A stretch of DNA of 64,000 nucleotides, taken from contig CAJJDN010000128.1 in assembly GCA_905182985.1 (NCBI GenBank), positions 116,413 to 180,412 of the forward strand, in the 5' to 3' direction. The notes beneath the pieces are model-generated. The model was not told the DNA's origin. It saw nothing but the letters and a program-made list of their open reading frames with translations, and made no database searches. A program made the translations under genes and the position numbers. Positions 63,201 through 64,000 of this stretch are shown piece after piece. Origin of the DNA: Paramecium sonneborni (Eukaryota > Ciliophora > Oligohymenophorea > Peniculida > Parameciidae). The stretch's first letter is position 1. Each line of letters opens with the position of its first letter.

Positions 63201-64000
63201 CCATATTGTTCTGAAAATCCTAAATATTGTGGATCACCATATGCTTAAATCTATTTTATATCTTTTATGTTAATATCTAATTATGTTTTATTAAATTTAT
63301 TTGTCTTAGCTATGATAGAATAATTTGAATTTTTCTTTAATAATTAAGATTCTATACTTTAAACATATGTTGAAAATATAGATACTTTCAGAAAAACATG
63401 GTTCAAATATTCAAGATAGAATGGACAAGTATTAAATATTAGATCCCTACCTCATTTATTAATTGAAATCAAAGAACCATTAGGATGTAAAACTTATGAT
63501 AATTTATGGGATGCTGCTAAAATGAGTTCAAAATTTAATTTATTTTGTGATACTGGAGATAATATATCTTATAATTAATTATTATACGAGATTTTTTATC
63601 ATAGATACTAAAATCAAATATTTGAATAATGTTCTGAAATGGCTGCTTAAAAGATGTCTTAATTTCATAAAACTATGCTTTTTAGATTAGCTTATTATAG
63701 AAGAAGTTTAAAATAAAGAAGAACAAATATTGGACCATAACTTCAACTAGAAGGCAATGGTAATATCTTACATGTTTTATTAATGACATTAATTACTTTC
63801 AAAGTTTGGAGATCCTATACATAACAGATCATATCTAATATCATTACTGATTAACAATATTTATCAGAAAGAACTTTCAAAGATACTGAGCCAATCAAAC
63901 ATTCTATTACATTAAAAAGCATAGAAAGTTAAGAATCTAGAATCAAATTAAATGATAATCCTGTTTATTAAAAAAAAAGAATGGGAAGAATGAAAAGAGT
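57239..64000 (+). CDS. Four-domain voltage-gated cation channel alpha subunit (Ca-type), 3' end off window
   Basis: From ATG 57239, a long cytosolic N terminus (introns near 57499-57530, 57959-57980, 58079-58102) leads into four six-helix domains. S4-like segments: PLRMIRLLRHLG (I), RPLKLLYRIKWVARIRAAL (III), LLRILYTLRNLRIII (IV). Pore signatures: TVTMDDWSWV (59007 on), IMTNDDWFGV (60896), ISTFDGWGSI (62259), CVSGDDFRSI (63159). This is the plan of voltage-gated Ca2+ channels, with Asp in all four filter positions instead of Glu. After IVS6 the ENIDTFRKTWFKYS region matches the EF-like start of the CaV tail. In Paramecium such channels sit in the ciliary membrane and drive ciliary reversal (family knowledge). 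An apparent 1-nt frameshift in IS2 at about 58500-58506 may be an error. NALCN-type is the alternative. Not all introns were placed. Confidence 0.88.

Overview
The window reads as a macronuclear chromosome segment of a ciliate, most probably Paramecium. Under the standard code almost nothing here is open. With TAA and TAG read as glutamine and TGA as the only stop, long well-conserved proteins appear on both strands. They are joined across about 43 introns that I placed by reading frame, all 20-29 nt long and nearly all GT...AG. In every gene whose exon structure I closed, exon length after intron removal is a whole number of codons. DNA is very AT-rich and intergenic gaps are often only tens of bases.

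Layout. 1-2585: a secreted acidic protein (3' part off the window). 2.8-10.3 kb: ribosomal protein eS24, a small ORF, a membrane hybrid histidine kinase, an unknown 300-aa protein, ethanolamine-phosphate cytidylyltransferase and ribosomal protein uL6. 10.4-15.5 kb: a 1,719-aa Gln/Asp/Glu-rich protein with a probable signal peptide, its start only 5 nt from that of a divergent p24/EMP24 cargo-receptor gene. 16.4-26 kb: a small ORF, a MORN-repeat protein, an STK32-like kinase, a protein with two cyclic-nucleotide-binding domains and a divergent tubulin. 26.5-39.5 kb: one very large ciliary ASH-domain gene (CFAP47-like). 39.5-53.9 kb: an ABHD11-like hydrolase, a small secreted protein, a SAS6-like head protein, a CDPK, a large HEAT-repeat protein, an SCP/FCP-type phosphatase and a TTLL ligase. 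54.05 kb: tRNA-Pro(CGG). 54.4-56.6 kb: a decayed gene. 57.2-64 kb: a four-domain voltage-gated cation channel running off the right end.

Assembly. All seven N gaps are flanked by near-perfect direct copies of 0.8-1.3 kb. These are best read as overlapping contig ends that were scaffolded without merging, so the apparent tandem kinase genes and tandem exons are not real. The copies around the 17.87 kb gap differ by one 26-bp TA-bounded insertion (18699-18724) with the hallmarks of a Paramecium internal eliminated sequence (IES): retained in one contig and precisely removed, leaving one TA, in the other. This is the most interesting signal in the window.

Together the genes lean towards cilium and cortex biology (CFAP47, SAS6L, TTLL, MORN, divergent tubulin, Ca channel, CDPK, cyclic-nucleotide binding) among ordinary housekeeping genes.
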